Assembly: GCF_009176305.1 (NCBI RefSeq)
Contig: NZ_BLAJ01000001.1
Span: forward strand, 930,001-994,000
Direction: 5' to 3'
From: Martinezella dioscoreae
GTDB lineage: Bacteria > Pseudomonadota > Alphaproteobacteria > Rhizobiales > Rhizobiaceae
Length of the DNA stretch: 64,000 bases
The position numbers and the translations under genes are program-made. The notes under the pieces were generated by a model. That model saw only the letters and a list, made by a program, of their open reading frames with translations. It ran no database searches and was not told the origin of the DNA. Each line of letters opens with the position of its first letter. The stretch's first letter is position 1. Below are positions 52,305 to 61,861 of this stretch, in pieces.

Positions 52305-52523
52305 TCTTACGTTTTTCCGATCGATGGATTGAGCGTAAGAATAGCACCTAGAGAGAGAAATGTGTAGGTCATTTCAGACGCGATCTAGCATCGATGACCG
52401 GCAAGGCTGCGATCGTTTCGAGAGTTGTTTGTCACCGTCACAAACAAAATAGGTCAGCATTATTGACTTATCTTTTGTTGCGTGATCTTGTGTCAGAAAG
52501 ATCAAAAATTACGAGGAAGCCCC

Positions 52524-53753
52524 ATGTTGAATTGGGAAAATATCTTTGCGACGCGCTCGAGCCGTATGCGCGCCTCCGAAATCCGCGAGCTGCTGAAACT
52601 CTTGGAGCGGCCGGATATCATCTCTTTTGCCGGCGGCATTCCCGATCCAGCATTGTTTCCGGATGCCGAATTCAAGCAGGCCTATGCCGATATCTTTTCC
52701 GGCCCGACTGTGAATGCAGCGCTGCAATATTCGGTCAGCGAAGGCTACAAGCCGCTGCGCGAATGGCTTGTCGGCCAGATGGGCGCGCTCGGCATTCCCT
52801 GCGAGCTCGAAAACGTCTTCATCGTTTCCGGCTCGCAGCAGGGTCTCGATTATCTCGGCAAGCTCTTCCTGTCGCCGAAGGATACGGCGCTGGTGACAGC
52901 GCCGACCTATCTCGGCGCGCTGCAGGCCTTCAATGCCTATGAGCCGACCTACGACCAGCTGACGCCGAATGGCAATCGCACGCCGGATTCCTATCGCGCC
53001 GCGGCTTCCCAGGCCGGCGGTAGGGTGAAGTTCGCCTATCTCTCGGCCGATTTTGCCAACCCGACGGGCGAGACGGTCGATCTCTCCGGTCGCGAGAAGC
53101 TGCTCGATCTCGCCGAAGAACTCGATATCGCCGTCATCGAAGACGCTGCCTATCAGTCGCTGCGCTATGACGGCGAGCCGGTTGCGCCGATCCTGGCCCT
53201 GGAAATCGCGCGCAAGGGCAGCATCAACGACACGCGCACGATCTATTGCGGCAGCTTCTCGAAGACGCTGGCGCCCGGCCTTCGCGTCGGCTTCATCGTC
53301 GCCAATGCGCCCGTCATCCGCAAGCTGGTGCTGATGAAGCAGGCGGCAGACCTTCATTCATCGACCATCAACCAGATCGCCATCCACCAGGTCGCCGAGC
53401 GTGGGTTCGAAGCGCAGGTCGCCAAGATCCGCAAGGCCTATAGCCATCGCCGCGACTGCATGTTGGCCGCGCTTGCGAAATACATGCCTGATGGTACGAG
53501 CTGGACGAAGCCGCAAGGCGGCATGTTCGTCTGGATCACCCTGCCGAAGGGTATGGACGGCGCCAAGCTGCTTGCACGGTCTCTCGAAACGGCGAAGGTC
53601 GCCTTCGTGCCCGGTCAGGCCTTCTTTGCCGACGGTAGCGGCGCGAATACCTTCCGCGTCAGCTTCTCCTGCGCCAATGACGAGATGATCGAAGAGGGCA
53701 TCTCGCGGCTTGGCAAGCTGATTGCGGGCGAGATCGGAGCAATGGCGGCGTAG
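52524..53753 (+). CDS. PLP-dependent aminotransferase (MocR/LysN-like fold type I)
   Basis: 409 residues from MLNWENIFATRSSRM, with GAGGAAG upstream. It resembles 2-aminoadipate and aromatic aminotransferases: ISFAGGIPDPALFP near residue 36, YSVSEGYKPLREWL, SGSQQGLDYLGKLFLSPKD, DFANPTGETVDLSGR. The PLP lysine is in YCGSFSKTLAPGLRVGF (about 250), with the C-terminal FVWITLPKGMDG and NTFRVSFSCAN. It transfers an amino group between an amino acid and a 2-oxoacid; the substrate is not determined. A RIME repeat follows. Confidence 0.9.
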   Translation: MLNWENIFATRSSRMRASEIRELLKLLERPDIISFAGGIPDPALFPDAEFKQAYADIFSGPTVNAALQYSVSEGYKPLREWLVGQMGALGIPCELENVFIVSGSQQGLDYLGKLFLSPKDTALVTAPTYLGALQAFNAYEPTYDQLTPNGNRTPDSYRAAASQAGGRVKFAYLSADFANPTGETVDLSGREKLLDLAEELDIAVIEDAAYQSLRYDGEPVAPILALEIARKGSINDTRTIYCGSFSKTLAPGLRVGFIVANAPVIRKLVLMKQAADLHSSTINQIAIHQVAERGFEAQVAKIRKAYSHRRDCMLAALAKYMPDGTSWTKPQGGMFVWITLPKGMDGAKLLARSLETAKVAFVPGQAFFADGSGANTFRVSFSCANDEMIEEGISRLGKLIAGEIGAMAA

Positions 53754-53758
53754 TTTTA

Positions 53759-53890
53759 CCTTCTCCCCTCGGGGAGAAGGTGGCCCAAAGGGTCGGATGA
53801 GGGGGCCAATTGCCGTGCCCCCTGAGTCTTCGTAACCTCGGTATCCCCCTCATCCGCCTGTCGGCACCTTCTTCCCCGAGGGGAGAAGGG
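53759..53890. repeat. RIME-type palindromic intergenic repeat, second copy
   Basis: About 132 bases with the same ends as the copy at 29968-30104: CCTTCTCCCCTCGGGGAGAA, GGCCCAAAGGGTCGGATGAG, then a different centre, then CCCCCTCATCCGCCTGTCGG and CCTTCTTCCCCGAGGGGAGA. It fills the space between two convergent genes (aminotransferase and aldo/keto reductase) and may terminate both. Confidence 0.88.
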
Positions 53891-53895
53891 GTTCG

Positions 53896-54954
53896 TCACT
53901 TCGCCAGATGCGGGCCGATCAGAGCCAGATCGGCCTCGCTCAGCCGATCGCTGGCGGTATTGCGCTGGTGCCAATAGGGATACATCAGCGGCTGCAGACT
54001 GACGTCGTCGAGCCGCTTGCGTTCCTCGTCCGTCAGCTTCAGCTCGGCACTCGCAAGATTGTCCTTGAACTGGGCTTTGGTGCGGCCGCCGATGATGACC
54101 GAGGTCACGCCCTTGCGGCCGATGAGCCAGGCAAGCGCCACCTGAGCGGCCGAAACGCCGCGACTGTCAGCTATCTCGACAAGCGTATCGACGATATTCC
54201 ACAGGCGGTTTTCATCGCGGATCGGTGGTTCCGTCCAACCGGCGAACTGGCGCGTGCCTTCCGGCGTTGCCTGGTTGCGGCGATGCTTGCCCGAGAGCAG
54301 GCCGCCGGCAATCGGGCTCCAGACGAGAATGCCGAGGCCCTGGTCGATACTGATGGGCACCAGCTCGTTTTCCGCGTCGCGTGCTTCGAGCGTGTAATGG
54401 ATCTGCTGGCTGACGAAGCGTTCGCGCTTGTCGCGCTCGCTGACGCCGAGTGCCTTCATGATGTGCCAGCCGGAAAAGTTCGAGCAGCCGGTGTAGCGGA
54501 CCTTCCCCTGGCGAATCAGGGTGTCGAGCGCTTCCATCGTCTCTTCCAGCGGCGTCTGTCCGTCCCACTCATGCAGCTGGTAGAGATCGATCACATCGGT
54601 CTTCATGCGCTTCAGGCTTGCCTCGCAAGCCTGGATAAGATGCTGGCGGGATGAGCCGACATCGTTGACGCCCGGCCCCATTGGGAAGCGCGCCTTGGTG
54701 GCGATGAGCACGCCGTTTTTGCGCGGGGCGCCGATGATCTCGCCGAGAATTTCTTCCGATGCGCCTTGCGAGTAGACGTCGGCCGTATCGAGCAGATTGA
54801 CGCCGGCATCCACACACATGTCGACGAGCTTCTTTGCTTCCTTGACGCCAAGATCGCCAACAGTTTTCGCCCAGCCGACGCCGCCGAAAGTCATGGTGCC
54901 CATGGTGATGGTGGAAACTTTAAGGCCGGAGCGGCCAAGCAGGCGATATTCCAT
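53896..54954 (-). CDS. Aldo/keto reductase, YajO/Tas group
   Basis: 352 residues from MEYRLLGRSGLKVST; the upstream open stretch is not family sequence. Tetrad residues: Asp and Tyr in LLDTADVYSQGASEE (about 55-68), Lys in VLIATKARFP, His in YQLHEWDGQTPLEE. Later motifs GCSNFSGWHIMKAL, WSPIAGGLLSGKHRR and VIIGGRTKAQFKDNL (NADPH site). Probable NADPH-dependent reductase of aldehydes or ketones. Divergent from the Fe3+-type ABC importer operon. Confidence 0.92.
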   Translation of the reverse strand: MEYRLLGRSGLKVSTITMGTMTFGGVGWAKTVGDLGVKEAKKLVDMCVDAGVNLLDTADVYSQGASEEILGEIIGAPRKNGVLIATKARFPMGPGVNDVGSSRQHLIQACEASLKRMKTDVIDLYQLHEWDGQTPLEETMEALDTLIRQGKVRYTGCSNFSGWHIMKALGVSERDKRERFVSQQIHYTLEARDAENELVPISIDQGLGILVWSPIAGGLLSGKHRRNQATPEGTRQFAGWTEPPIRDENRLWNIVDTLVEIADSRGVSAAQVALAWLIGRKGVTSVIIGGRTKAQFKDNLASAELKLTDEERKRLDDVSLQPLMYPYWHQRNTASDRLSEADLALIGPHLAK

Positions 54955-55126
54955 AGATCTGTCCTCCTCGATCCCGTCTGAAATACGTACGTCAAGAAAT
55001 AGCGCCGGATGCCGATGGTCAAGATTCAATCATCATACGAACGGCAATCTATTCAAATTCAACTGTCACAATCATGTTAAGCCCTGCGTCTAGACAACCT
55101 CCTAGAACCTAGTCGAGGACGTTTTC

Positions 55127-56107
55127 ATGAAGACCTTTGTTTCCGCCTTTGCCGGCCTGTTGGCCATTGCCCTTTTCTCCGGCACCGCAAACGCTGCCGA
55201 TCTCGTCCTCTATACCAGCCAGCCGAATGCCGATGCGCAGGCGACCGTCGATGGCTTCATGGCCGCCAATCCTGGCATCAAGGTCGATTGGGTGCGCGAC
55301 GGCACGCCGCAGATCATCGCCAAACTGCAGGCCGAAATGCAGGCCGGCGCTCCGGTTGCCGATGTTCTGCTGATCGCCGATACGGTGACCCTGGAGCGCC
55401 TGAAGGAAGCCGGCACACTGCTCGCCTACAAGTCACCGGAAGCCAAGAACTACGATGCCTCGCTCTATGACGCCGATGGTTATTACTACTCCACCAAGCT
55501 GATCACGACCGGCATCGTCTATAACACCGCGGCCGCAATGAAGCCGGCAAGCTGGCAGGATCTGGTGAAGCCCGAAGCAAAAGGCTTGGTCGCCATGCCG
55601 AGCCCGCTTGCCTCGGGCGCCGCTCTCATCCACGCACAGACGCTTGCCGGCGTCAGCAGCCTCGGTTGGGATTACTACAAGAACCTGGCCGATAACGGTG
55701 CGATCGCCTCGGGCGGCAATGGTGCCGTGCTCAAGTCAGTTGCTTCTGGCGAGAAGGCCTATGGCATGATCGTCGACTACATGCCGATCCGTGAAAAGGC
55801 CAAGGGCGCTCCGCTGGAGTTCGTTTTCCCGAAGGAAGGCGTTTCGGCCGTCACCGAGCCGGTCGGCATTCTTGCCAGCACGCAGCACGCCGATGCCGCC
55901 AAGAAGTTCGTCGATTACGTCCTTTCCGAAAAGGGCCAGGAAGGCTTCCTGAAGCTCGGCTACATCCCGGCCCGCAATGGCACGCCGCTGCCGGAAGGTT
56001 TTCCGGCACGTGACAGCATCAAGGTTTTGCCGTTGAATGCAGCCGATGCTCTCAAGAACACGGATCAGGACCTGAAGACCTTCTCCACCTACTTCAAGTC
56101 GAAGTAA
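55127..56107 (+). CDS. Fe3+-type ABC transporter substrate-binding protein
   Basis: 326 residues with GAGGAC before the ATG. Signal peptide cut near residue 23 (SGTANAAD). Mature protein: LVLYTSQPNADAQATVDGFM (the opening of the iron/thiamine/phosphonate binding class), PVADVLLIADTVTLERLKE, YNTAAAMKPASWQDLVKP, and VDYMPIREKAKGAPLEFVFPKEGV. It matches the AfuA/FbpA-like family 1 proteins, but members of this family also bind organic phosphates, so iron is not certain. First gene of the operon with permease and ATPase. Confidence 0.9.
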   Translation: MKTFVSAFAGLLAIALFSGTANAADLVLYTSQPNADAQATVDGFMAANPGIKVDWVRDGTPQIIAKLQAEMQAGAPVADVLLIADTVTLERLKEAGTLLAYKSPEAKNYDASLYDADGYYYSTKLITTGIVYNTAAAMKPASWQDLVKPEAKGLVAMPSPLASGAALIHAQTLAGVSSLGWDYYKNLADNGAIASGGNGAVLKSVASGEKAYGMIVDYMPIREKAKGAPLEFVFPKEGVSAVTEPVGILASTQHADAAKKFVDYVLSEKGQEGFLKLGYIPARNGTPLPEGFPARDSIKVLPLNAADALKNTDQDLKTFSTYFKSK

Positions 56108-56124
56108 TCCGGCCCGGATCTGGA

Positions 56125-57819
56125 ATGTACTCATATGTGCGTCGAGGAAACAGCCAGCCGGCCTGGCTGTTTCCTTTTGTTGTTGCCGTCGTGCTTTTGC
56201 TCAGCGTCCTGCCGCTGGCGCGGCTGGCGTTCGTCGGCATCGAGGCGCTGCTCAAAGGCGGCACCTATGAGCTCATCACCGATCCAGCTCTTTGGCGCTC
56301 GGTCTGGTACACGATCGAAACGGCCGTGCTCGGCACCATCGTTTCCGTAGTCCTTGGGTGCCTCTTCGCATTCCTGCTGACATTGACCGATCTTTCGGGT
56401 CGGGAACTGCTCGGCTTCCTCTTCGTTCTGCCGATGATGATACCGCCGCAGGTGACGGCGCTTGCCTGGGTGCAGATGTCCGGGCCGTCGAGCCCCTTGT
56501 TGAAGGCGCTACACATCGCGCCGCCGCTCGGCTCGCCGCAGCCGCTCTATTCCGTTAGCGGTATTGCGCTTCTCTACGGCGTTCAGCATGCGCCGCTCGT
56601 CTATCTCGCCCTGCGCGCCGGCCTGATGGCGCTGCCGCGCGATGGCGTCGAGGCTGCAAGGATTTCTGGGGCCTCCGGTCTGCGCGTCTTCCGCGATATC
56701 ATTCTGCCCTTGTCTCTGCCCGGCGTCATTGCCGGAGCTGCGATCGCCTTCGTCTCCTCGATCGGCAATTTCGGCATTCCCGCGATTCTCGGCATTCCTG
56801 CCTCGATCTATACGCTCTCGACGCTGATCTTCACCAAATTTTCCAGTTTCGGGCCGAGGACATTCGGCGATATCGCCGTGCTGTCGACGATGATCGCCGT
56901 CATCGCCGTTGCCGGGCTTGCCGTGCAGGGCAGGGCCTTGAAGGGGCGTGATTACCGCATCATCGGCATTTCCGGTGCGACGGCTGCCTTTTCGCTTGGC
57001 CGCTGGCGCTATCTTGCCTTGCCGGTGCTCTGCGCCATTCTGTTCGTCATGCTCGTTGCACCCTTCCTGGCGCTGGTCGCAGGCGCGCTGGTGCCGGCCT
57101 ATGGCGTGCCGCTTACCTTCAAGACGGCATCGCTCAACGCCTTCACGGAAATTCTGTTTCGGCAGAGCATAACGCGGACTGCCTTTTCCAATTCGCTGTT
57201 CCTCGCGGGCATGACAGCTTTTGGTCTCCTGCTGGTGACAGTGCTCACCGCCTATACACTGACGCGGCGCAAGGACGTGCTCAGCCGCATCGTTGGCGGC
57301 ATGATCGAGATCCCCTATGCGCTTCCAGGCATCATCATCGCGGTCTGCTTTATTCTGGTGTTTGCCGCCCCTCTGCCGATCCTCAACATCACGCTTTATG
57401 GGACGATCTGGATCATCCTGCTTGCCTACTTCTCCGCCTATTTCGCCGTCAGCCTGAAGCCGGTCATGAGCGCCTTCCTGCAGCTCGATCCGGCGTTGGA
57501 AGAGGCAGCGCGGCTTTCAGGGGCGGGATTCTTCCGACGTTTGACCGATATCATCGTGCCGCTGATCGCGCCGGCGGCGGGTGCCTCGGTGATCCTCGTC
57601 TTCCTCATTGCCTGCAACGAGCTGACCGTTTCGGCGCTCTTGTGGTCCGCCGGCACGCAGACGCTCGGTGTCGTCATCTACAATCTCGACGACGGCGGCA
57701 GCGCTGATCTTGCCTCGGCCATGTCGGTCATCGTCATCGCCATGGTCGTCGTCATGATGGTGCTTCTCGAAATCATGGCCAAGCGCCTGCCGAAGGGAGT
57801 GGTGCCTTGGCGAAGCTGA
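56125..57819 (+). CDS. Fe3+-type ABC transporter permease, fused two-domain
   Basis: 564 residues, twelve or so membrane segments. Two permease halves, each with the EAA-type loop: first DGVEAARISGASGLRVFRDIILPLSLPG (about 172-200, in pieces), second DPALEEAARLSGAGFFRRLTDIIVPL (about 455-480). This single-chain double permease is the FbpB/AfuB pattern. It starts 17 bases after the binding-protein gene and overlaps the ATPase gene by 13 bases. Confidence 0.92.
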   Translation: MYSYVRRGNSQPAWLFPFVVAVVLLLSVLPLARLAFVGIEALLKGGTYELITDPALWRSVWYTIETAVLGTIVSVVLGCLFAFLLTLTDLSGRELLGFLFVLPMMIPPQVTALAWVQMSGPSSPLLKALHIAPPLGSPQPLYSVSGIALLYGVQHAPLVYLALRAGLMALPRDGVEAARISGASGLRVFRDIILPLSLPGVIAGAAIAFVSSIGNFGIPAILGIPASIYTLSTLIFTKFSSFGPRTFGDIAVLSTMIAVIAVAGLAVQGRALKGRDYRIIGISGATAAFSLGRWRYLALPVLCAILFVMLVAPFLALVAGALVPAYGVPLTFKTASLNAFTEILFRQSITRTAFSNSLFLAGMTAFGLLLVTVLTAYTLTRRKDVLSRIVGGMIEIPYALPGIIIAVCFILVFAAPLPILNITLYGTIWIILLAYFSAYFAVSLKPVMSAFLQLDPALEEAARLSGAGFFRRLTDIIVPLIAPAAGASVILVFLIACNELTVSALLWSAGTQTLGVVIYNLDDGGSADLASAMSVIVIAMVVVMMVLLEIMAKRLPKGVVPWRS

Positions 57820-58838
57820 TCCTCAATCACGTCAGCAAGGATTTCGGCACGGGCGGGCGCGCTGCCGTCAATGCCTTGTCGCTCGATGTTCGCGAAGGCG
57901 GTTTCCTGGCGCTGCTCGGCCCTTCCGGCTGCGGCAAGACGACCGTACTCAGGATGATCGCCGGCTTCGAGCAGCCGACCGATGGCTCCATCCATCTCGG
58001 GGAGTGGCTGCTGGCGGATGCGGCGAGTATGCTGCCGCCAGAGCGGCGCAACATGGCGATGGTGTTCCAGTCCTACGCGCTCTGGCCGCATATGAACGTA
58101 TCAGACAATGTTGGTTATCCGCTGAAGGTGCGCGGCATTTCCGGCAAGCGCTACCGTGAGAAGGTGGGCGAGGCCTTGGCGACGGTGCGTCTTGGCGATT
58201 ATGCCGAACGTCGTCCCGCCGATCTTTCCGGTGGTCAGCGCCAGCGCGTGGCGCTTGCTCGCTGCCTGGTGACATCGCCCGATGTTGTGCTGCTCGACGA
58301 GCCGCTTGCCAATCTCGACCGTCACCTGAAGAAGGAGATGGAGGAGACCTTTCGCGAGTTTCACCAGCGCTCCGGTGCCACCATGGTCTATGTCACGCAC
58401 GACCAGAGCGAAGCGATGGCGCTTGCGACCGATGTCGCCGTCATGTCCGAAGGGCGCCTCCTGCAGGTGGCGCCGCCGGCGGAGATCTATGCATGCCCCG
58501 AAGGCAAGATGGTCGGCGGATTGGTCGGGCAGGGCGCCATTCTGTCGCTCGCGTTTCCCGATGGCGGTCTGCGCCGTATCGATTGGCCGTCCTTCCGAGG
58601 CCTGTGGGAGAATCGGGCAGGCGACTCGGCCAGTGCGGATATTCTCGTGCGGCCTGAAGACGTGGTTGTCGACGGGGAGGGCATTTCATGCCGAGTCGTT
58701 TCCGTTCTCTATGAGGGCGAGCGTTATGCGCTAAGATTGTCTATGCCGGATGGACAGGTGCTGCGTGCCTATAGCCGCGAGCCTGTCACCGCTGGCGACG
58801 ACTACCGGGTTGCCATCCGCTCGGCTTGGCGGCTTTGA
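57807..58838 (+). CDS. Fe3+-type ABC transporter ATP-binding protein
   Basis: 343 residues from a TTG that overlaps the permease end (GGGAGTGG upstream). Walker A GPSGCGKTT at about 38-46, Q-loop FQSYALWPHMNV, signature LSGGQRQRVALARCL, Walker B VVLLDEPLANLD, H-loop VYVTHDQSEAM. The C-terminal regulatory TOBE-like part (about 260-340) holds ILVRPEDVVVDGEGISCRVV. FbpC/PotA type. The three genes form one importer operon; the oxygenase gene follows after a 77-base gap. Confidence 0.93.
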   Translation: MAKLILNHVSKDFGTGGRAAVNALSLDVREGGFLALLGPSGCGKTTVLRMIAGFEQPTDGSIHLGEWLLADAASMLPPERRNMAMVFQSYALWPHMNVSDNVGYPLKVRGISGKRYREKVGEALATVRLGDYAERRPADLSGGQRQRVALARCLVTSPDVVLLDEPLANLDRHLKKEMEETFREFHQRSGATMVYVTHDQSEAMALATDVAVMSEGRLLQVAPPAEIYACPEGKMVGGLVGQGAILSLAFPDGGLRRIDWPSFRGLWENRAGDSASADILVRPEDVVVDGEGISCRVVSVLYEGERYALRLSMPDGQVLRAYSREPVTAGDDYRVAIRSAWRL

Positions 58839-58915
58839 TCGGGCAAGGGACAAGATGGTTGTTCCCTGCCTCCTCCTATGCTTGATTTGCTCGACGTCAC
58901 GAAAGGGAGTCGCGC

Positions 58916-59911
58916 ATGTCCGATCATAGCTTTCCGATTTTCGACCTCGGCGCTTTCGAAGCAGCCGGTCACGACGAGAAAAAGCGGCTCGGCGCGGAGG
59001 TGGATCGGATATGCCGCTCGACCGGCTTTCTGGCAATTGCCAATCACGGCGTTGCGGATGCCGTCATCGCAGAGGTCTGGAAGAAAACGCAGTCCTTCTT
59101 CGATCTGCCGCCCGAAACGAAGCAGCGCGCCAAGACGCTCTATCCCGGCTACCCTTACGGCTATCTCGGGCCGGGCACCGAAGCGCTGGCAAAATCGCGT
59201 AATGTCGACACACCGCCGGACCTGAAGGAGAGCTTTAATGGAGGTCCGCTTTCCATTCCCGCAGGCATGACCGATCCGGAAGCGCTCGGCTTCTGCTATG
59301 CCGCTACCATCTGGCCGGAGGCGCCAGAAGGGTTCGTGGAGGCTTGGAAGGCTTATTATCGGGCGATGGAGGATCTGGCGGCGCGCATCATGCGCGTGTT
59401 CGCGACGGCGCTCGGCCTCGATGAACACTTCTTCGATCCGCACGTCGATGCGCCGATCAGTGCGCTGAGGGCGTTGAACTATCCCGAGCAGGATGTGCCG
59501 CCGCAGCCGGGCCAGCTTCGCGCCGGCGCGCATACCGATTACGGCAGCCTGACGATCCTCCTGCCGCAACCCGGCTCGAAAGGGCTCGAGATCATCGCTC
59601 CTGATGGCAACTGGACGCCGGTGCCGCCGGTGGAGGGTGCTTTCGTCATCAACATCGGCGACCTGATGGCGCTCTGGACCAACGATCGCTGGGTCTCGAC
59701 CGTGCATCGCGTCGTCAATCCGCCGCCGGAGGAGGGCGGCATGCAGCGGCGGCAATCCCTTGCCTTCTTTCATCAGCCGAACTGGTTTGCCGAGATCGCC
59801 TGCCTGCCGTCATGCCTCAAGGAAGGCGAGGAGCCGAAATATGCGCCTGTTCTGTCCGGACCGTATCTGATGGGTAAGTTCAAATCGACTGTAACAGCCA
59901 AAGCTGGATGA
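58916..59911 (+). CDS. 2-oxoglutarate/Fe(II) oxygenase, isopenicillin N synthase family
   Basis: 331 residues with AAAGGGAG before the ATG. N-terminal DIOX_N part (FPIFDLGAFEAAGHDEKKRL; STGFLAIANHGVAD). Catalytic jelly roll with iron ligands His206 and Asp208 (AHTDYGSLTIL) and His264 (STVHRVVNPP), and the co-substrate pair Arg279 and Ser281 (RQSLAFF). It is therefore probably active, oxidising a small molecule. It follows a Fe3+-type importer operon in the same direction; iron supply would suit the enzyme, but this link is inference. Confidence 0.9.
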   Translation: MSDHSFPIFDLGAFEAAGHDEKKRLGAEVDRICRSTGFLAIANHGVADAVIAEVWKKTQSFFDLPPETKQRAKTLYPGYPYGYLGPGTEALAKSRNVDTPPDLKESFNGGPLSIPAGMTDPEALGFCYAATIWPEAPEGFVEAWKAYYRAMEDLAARIMRVFATALGLDEHFFDPHVDAPISALRALNYPEQDVPPQPGQLRAGAHTDYGSLTILLPQPGSKGLEIIAPDGNWTPVPPVEGAFVINIGDLMALWTNDRWVSTVHRVVNPPPEEGGMQRRQSLAFFHQPNWFAEIACLPSCLKEGEEPKYAPVLSGPYLMGKFKSTVTAKAG

Positions 59912-59959
59912 TGTGAGTATAATAAGCCGGCTCATATTCTTCTTAAATCGGAATGCTTC

Positions 59960-61075
59960 ATGTCCCTTCGCCTTGCGACCTTCAATGTCGAAAACCTTCT
60001 GACCCGTTTTGATTACACTGGTTTTCGCAACCAGTTGCGCCAGGATCGCGTGTTGCAGCTCTTCGATGTTCGCAATGAAGAGGTCTATCAGCAGCTGGAG
60101 GCAGCCCGGGTGGTTGCCGCCACCGATGACACAAGGCAGATGACGGCGCTTGCGATCGCGGATGCTGATGCCGACATCATCTGCCTGCAGGAGGTCGACA
60201 ACATGGCGGCGCTGCAGGCTTTCGAATATGGTTATCTCTACCGCATGGTCGGCAACGGCTATCGTCAGAAATTCCTGATCGAAGGCAACGACAGTCGCGG
60301 CATCGATGTTGCCGTCATGATGCGCGAGGAGACGCACGACGGCCAGCCGATCGTCCTGAATGATATCAAGAGTCACGCCATGGTGACCTATGGCAATTTC
60401 GGCCTTTTCAATGACGAGCTTGCGGAGCTCGGCCTTCATTCGGAGGACAAGATCTTCAAGCGCGATTGCCTGGAGCTGCATCTCCATATCGGTGGCGTAC
60501 CGTTCTCGCTCTACGTCATCCATCTGAAATCGATGGGACCGGCGCGTGAAGGCCTGGATGGACGTCATGCGACCATGCCGATCCGCCGGGCGGAGACCAT
60601 GGCGGTTCGCCGCATCATCGAAGATCGTTTCGGGGTCGGCAACACGGCGACGAAGACTTTCGCCATCTGCGGCGATATGAACGACTATCAGGAATGGGTT
60701 GATGTCATCGGCACGCGCCGCACCGGCTATCGCTTCGAACCGCGCGGCGAGGAGAAGGGGAGCGCACTCGATGTCTTCAGCCATGATGGTTTCGCCGAAA
60801 ACGTCATGCAGCGGCGCGACGAACTTGACCGCTGGACGCTTTACCACGCCCGCGGACCACAGGAGCAGCGCCTTTGCCAGCTCGATTATATCTGGCTCTC
60901 TCCGGCTCTGGCGCGGGCCAATGCGACGCGCATGCCCGATATCATCCGTTCGGGCCAGCCTTTCCGTACGATTTTTCCACCGGGGCAGGAGGTGGAGCGC
61001 TATCCGCGCGTCGGCTGGGACAGGCCGAAGGCCTCCGACCATTGCCCCGTCGTCATGACATTGGATTTGATATGA
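59960..61075 (+). CDS. Endonuclease/exonuclease/phosphatase family hydrolase
   Basis: 371 residues. EEP-fold motifs in order: LRLATFNVENLL (3-14), DADIICLQEVDNMAAL (metal-binding Glu), YVIHLKSMG, FAICGDMNDYQEWVD (Asp/Asn of the active site), QLDYIWLSPALA, and ASDHCPVVMTLD (catalytic Asp-His). All key residues look intact. No signal peptide is visible, so it is probably cytoplasmic. It could be a nuclease or a phosphodiesterase; the substrate is not known. ATGA overlap with the NUDIX gene means co-translation. Confidence 0.88.
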   Translation: MSLRLATFNVENLLTRFDYTGFRNQLRQDRVLQLFDVRNEEVYQQLEAARVVAATDDTRQMTALAIADADADIICLQEVDNMAALQAFEYGYLYRMVGNGYRQKFLIEGNDSRGIDVAVMMREETHDGQPIVLNDIKSHAMVTYGNFGLFNDELAELGLHSEDKIFKRDCLELHLHIGGVPFSLYVIHLKSMGPAREGLDGRHATMPIRRAETMAVRRIIEDRFGVGNTATKTFAICGDMNDYQEWVDVIGTRRTGYRFEPRGEEKGSALDVFSHDGFAENVMQRRDELDRWTLYHARGPQEQRLCQLDYIWLSPALARANATRMPDIIRSGQPFRTIFPPGQEVERYPRVGWDRPKASDHCPVVMTLDLI

Positions 61076-61809
61076 CCCTCTCAGAACAGAAGGACATGGC
61101 CGGCTGGCCGCCGGAAAGCACCGTGTTCCCCGTCTCCAGCATCGACCTTACGGTGTTTCGCGGCGAACATCCGTTTCACATGCACGCGCAAGAGGCGGCG
61201 CGGGAAAATTGGGCAAGGGAAATTGCCGCCAATCCATCACTCTATGACGGTCGCATGATCTTGCAGCACAGGCTGTCGCTTACAGGCGGTGCAGTGAAGG
61301 GGGAGGCCTATGTAGCACCCTTCTCGACATTTCTCTTTTGGCGAAAGCAGCGGCAGCCGGGAGCGTTTCACCTTTTTGCCTTTCCCGTCATCGTATCGTC
61401 GGATGGAGCGATCATCGCGATACGCATGGCCGCCCATACCGCAAATCCCGGTCAGGTCTATTGTGCCTCCGGATCGATGGATGAGAACGATATCGTCGAC
61501 GGGCGTGCCGATGTCGAAGGCAATATGCGGCGCGAGGTGTTGGAGGAGACTGGTCTCGATCTAAATGATGCCGCGCCGGTATCCGGATATCACGCAATGC
61601 ATATAAGGCGTTCGATCACGCTTCTTCGAGTCTTCCGTTTTCCATGGACGGCCGAGGACATGCTTCGGCGGATCGAGGCGCATATGCTCGTTTCCGAAGA
61701 GGACGAGGTCGATGGCGTGGTCGCTATTCGATCGGCCGACCCAACGGCGCATCCCTACAATATTGCGATGCTTCCTATTCTCGCCTGGTTCTTCGGCAGC
61801 GACAAATAG
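61072..61809 (+). CDS. NUDIX-like hydrolase
   Basis: 245 residues; the ATG overlaps the stop of the EEP gene (ATGA), which decides the start. The NUDIX helix is seen at about residues 143-157 (MRREVLEETGLDL), with VYCASGSMDENDI shortly before; the spacing between the glycine and the helix is longer than in the classic box, so the match is partial. It probably hydrolyses a nucleoside diphosphate derivative. Coupling with an EEP hydrolase suggests the two act on related substrates. Confidence 0.75.
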   Translation: MTLSEQKDMAGWPPESTVFPVSSIDLTVFRGEHPFHMHAQEAARENWAREIAANPSLYDGRMILQHRLSLTGGAVKGEAYVAPFSTFLFWRKQRQPGAFHLFAFPVIVSSDGAIIAIRMAAHTANPGQVYCASGSMDENDIVDGRADVEGNMRREVLEETGLDLNDAAPVSGYHAMHIRRSITLLRVFRFPWTAEDMLRRIEAHMLVSEEDEVDGVVAIRSADPTAHPYNIAMLPILAWFFGSDK

Positions 61810-61861
61810 CTTGGGCTTGCACTGGAGTCGCTTGCAGTTATGAATATTCAAGTCTGGAAGC

